Below the pieces are notes generated by a model, which searched no databases, was not told the origin of the DNA, and saw only the letters and a program-made list of their open reading frames with translations. A stretch of 20,181 nt of DNA, taken from Apostichopus parvimensis. Its lineage: Eukaryota; Echinodermata; Holothuroidea; Aspidochirotida; Stichopodidae. The position numbers and the translations under genes were made by a program. The DNA is taken from assembly GCA_000934455.1 (NCBI GenBank), contig KN888573.1, forward strand, positions 5,074 through 25,254, given 5' to 3'. Below are positions 19,284 to 20,181 of this stretch, one piece after another (within the stretch, counting starts at the first letter, position 1; each line of letters starts with the position of its first letter).

Positions 19284-20181
19284 GCCAAGCAGTTGTTTCC
19301 GAACAACCTCGCCAAGACAATATGCAGCTTCCCAGATTAAGTCCTGAATTTAATTCTGTCACCTTCACTAAGGCATGCATCACTGTAGCTTTTACTCTTC
19401 ATGTCTTCATATGCACCCGCCCCTGTCCAAGTGAATCCCAAATGAACACTCTGGCATTTTTTTTATCTTTTCTTTTTTCTTTCACCCGATGTTCTCTCAT
19501 TTACCTGCGAAAGCGATCGCCTTTTTAATCAAGTCTTCGTTGTGCCAGGTGAAGACGGAAGGCTGGGGCTCTACATTGTTTTTAGATTCTGTTTTTTTTT
19601 ACGGAAAGGAATAATAATAAGACCGCTGAGGCGGCTGGTTTGGGAATACATCGATTACGTACATGTGTAGTACCCTGCCTGGCTGTTTTATATTGTCTTA
19701 GACTGATCATTATCATAGTACATGGAAGAAGAAGATGAAGATGTATTTGAGATGCAGCTCGTACTCGTCGGTAGCTAATTAACCTTCAAAGCCCACATTC
19801 GATAAAAGCCATCGGCAGCTCTCTTGAATACTAATATAAACTCTACTGTGTTTTTGTACAACGGGGTTGTTTTGATCATGAATACATTCTACTTAATAAT
19901 CTGCTTATACCGTATTCTCGTATCGTAGCAAACAAGAGATAAAAAAAGCTGTGAAGAGGAGTAGTTCTCGGTGCACTGATGATATGGGGTGCACATTTTA
20001 GTCGGTGCAAAAATTAATGTCAGACAAAATTGCTTAATTGTCTGTAAAAAAGTGTGTGTTTAGATTCTTTTAACAGGCATGTATAATATATATTGTAATT
20101 TTAAACTTAAGTGTTGAAAGTTAGAACAATTTCTCAAGTGTATTTGATAAAAGAAACAAACTTCTGTGCTGTGAGGAGATG
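19284..20181 (+). other. Presumed PACS intron to window end, no gene seen
   Basis: AT-rich sequence with no recognised exon, RNA gene or repeat array. Whether it still belongs to the PACS transcript cannot be shown because the next exon was not found. Confidence 0.4.

Noticed and set aside
19166..19528. 120-codon open frame
   Set aside because: Overlaps a lone transposon terminus and T-rich simple sequence; no motif.
1..20181. CRISPR arrays, bacterial operons, phage or plasmid features
   Set aside because: Splice sites, long introns and animal transposons show nuclear animal DNA; no direct-repeat/spacer array or gene cluster is present.

Overview
This is AT-rich animal DNA, almost all of it non-coding. 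One exon can be named with confidence. Positions 3205-3330 on the + strand encode 42 residues of the furin-cargo-binding region of a PACS protein (phosphofurin acidic cluster sorting protein), with clean acceptor and donor splice sites. The rest of the window reads best as the two long introns around that exon, more than 3.2 kb upstream and probably up to 16.8 kb downstream. A single PACS gene, long AT-rich introns, and the kinds of repeats present suggest a marine invertebrate. An echinoderm is my guess, but the sequence does not prove it.

Upstream intron (1-3204): a G-rich minisatellite of five diverged ~103-112 bp units (561-1095), followed by two copies of a dispersed repeat whose third copy lies at 7919-8070, then short microsatellites. 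Exon at 3205-3330. Downstream intron (3331-20181): mostly unremarkable, with several insertions. A 368-bp non-autonomous hAT element lies at 10884-11251 with perfect 13-bp terminal repeats and an exact 8-bp target duplication. At 14803-15580 is a frameshifted pseudogene of an uncharacterised multicopy invertebrate protein family, preceded by four copies of a GTAACGTGAGTAACC-type motif. Just after it, at 15690-15789, is a very short retro-inserted fragment with a poly(A) tail and exact 13-bp target duplication. A near-identical 87-bp direct repeat occurs at 16744-16952. An unexplained imperfect hairpin lies at 17727-17804. Purine and pyrimidine tracts and a (TA)n microsatellite occupy 18170-18825. 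A lone DNA-transposon terminus lies at 19229-19283.

There is no operon, CRISPR array, integrated bacterial system, rRNA or recognisable tRNA. Most long open frames look like chance. The points most worth following are the cleanly delimited transposon, the micro-retro-insertion, the broken multicopy gene with its satellite-like leader, the hairpin, and the roughly five-fold excess of TACTGTA/TACAGTA. I found no convincing new biological system.
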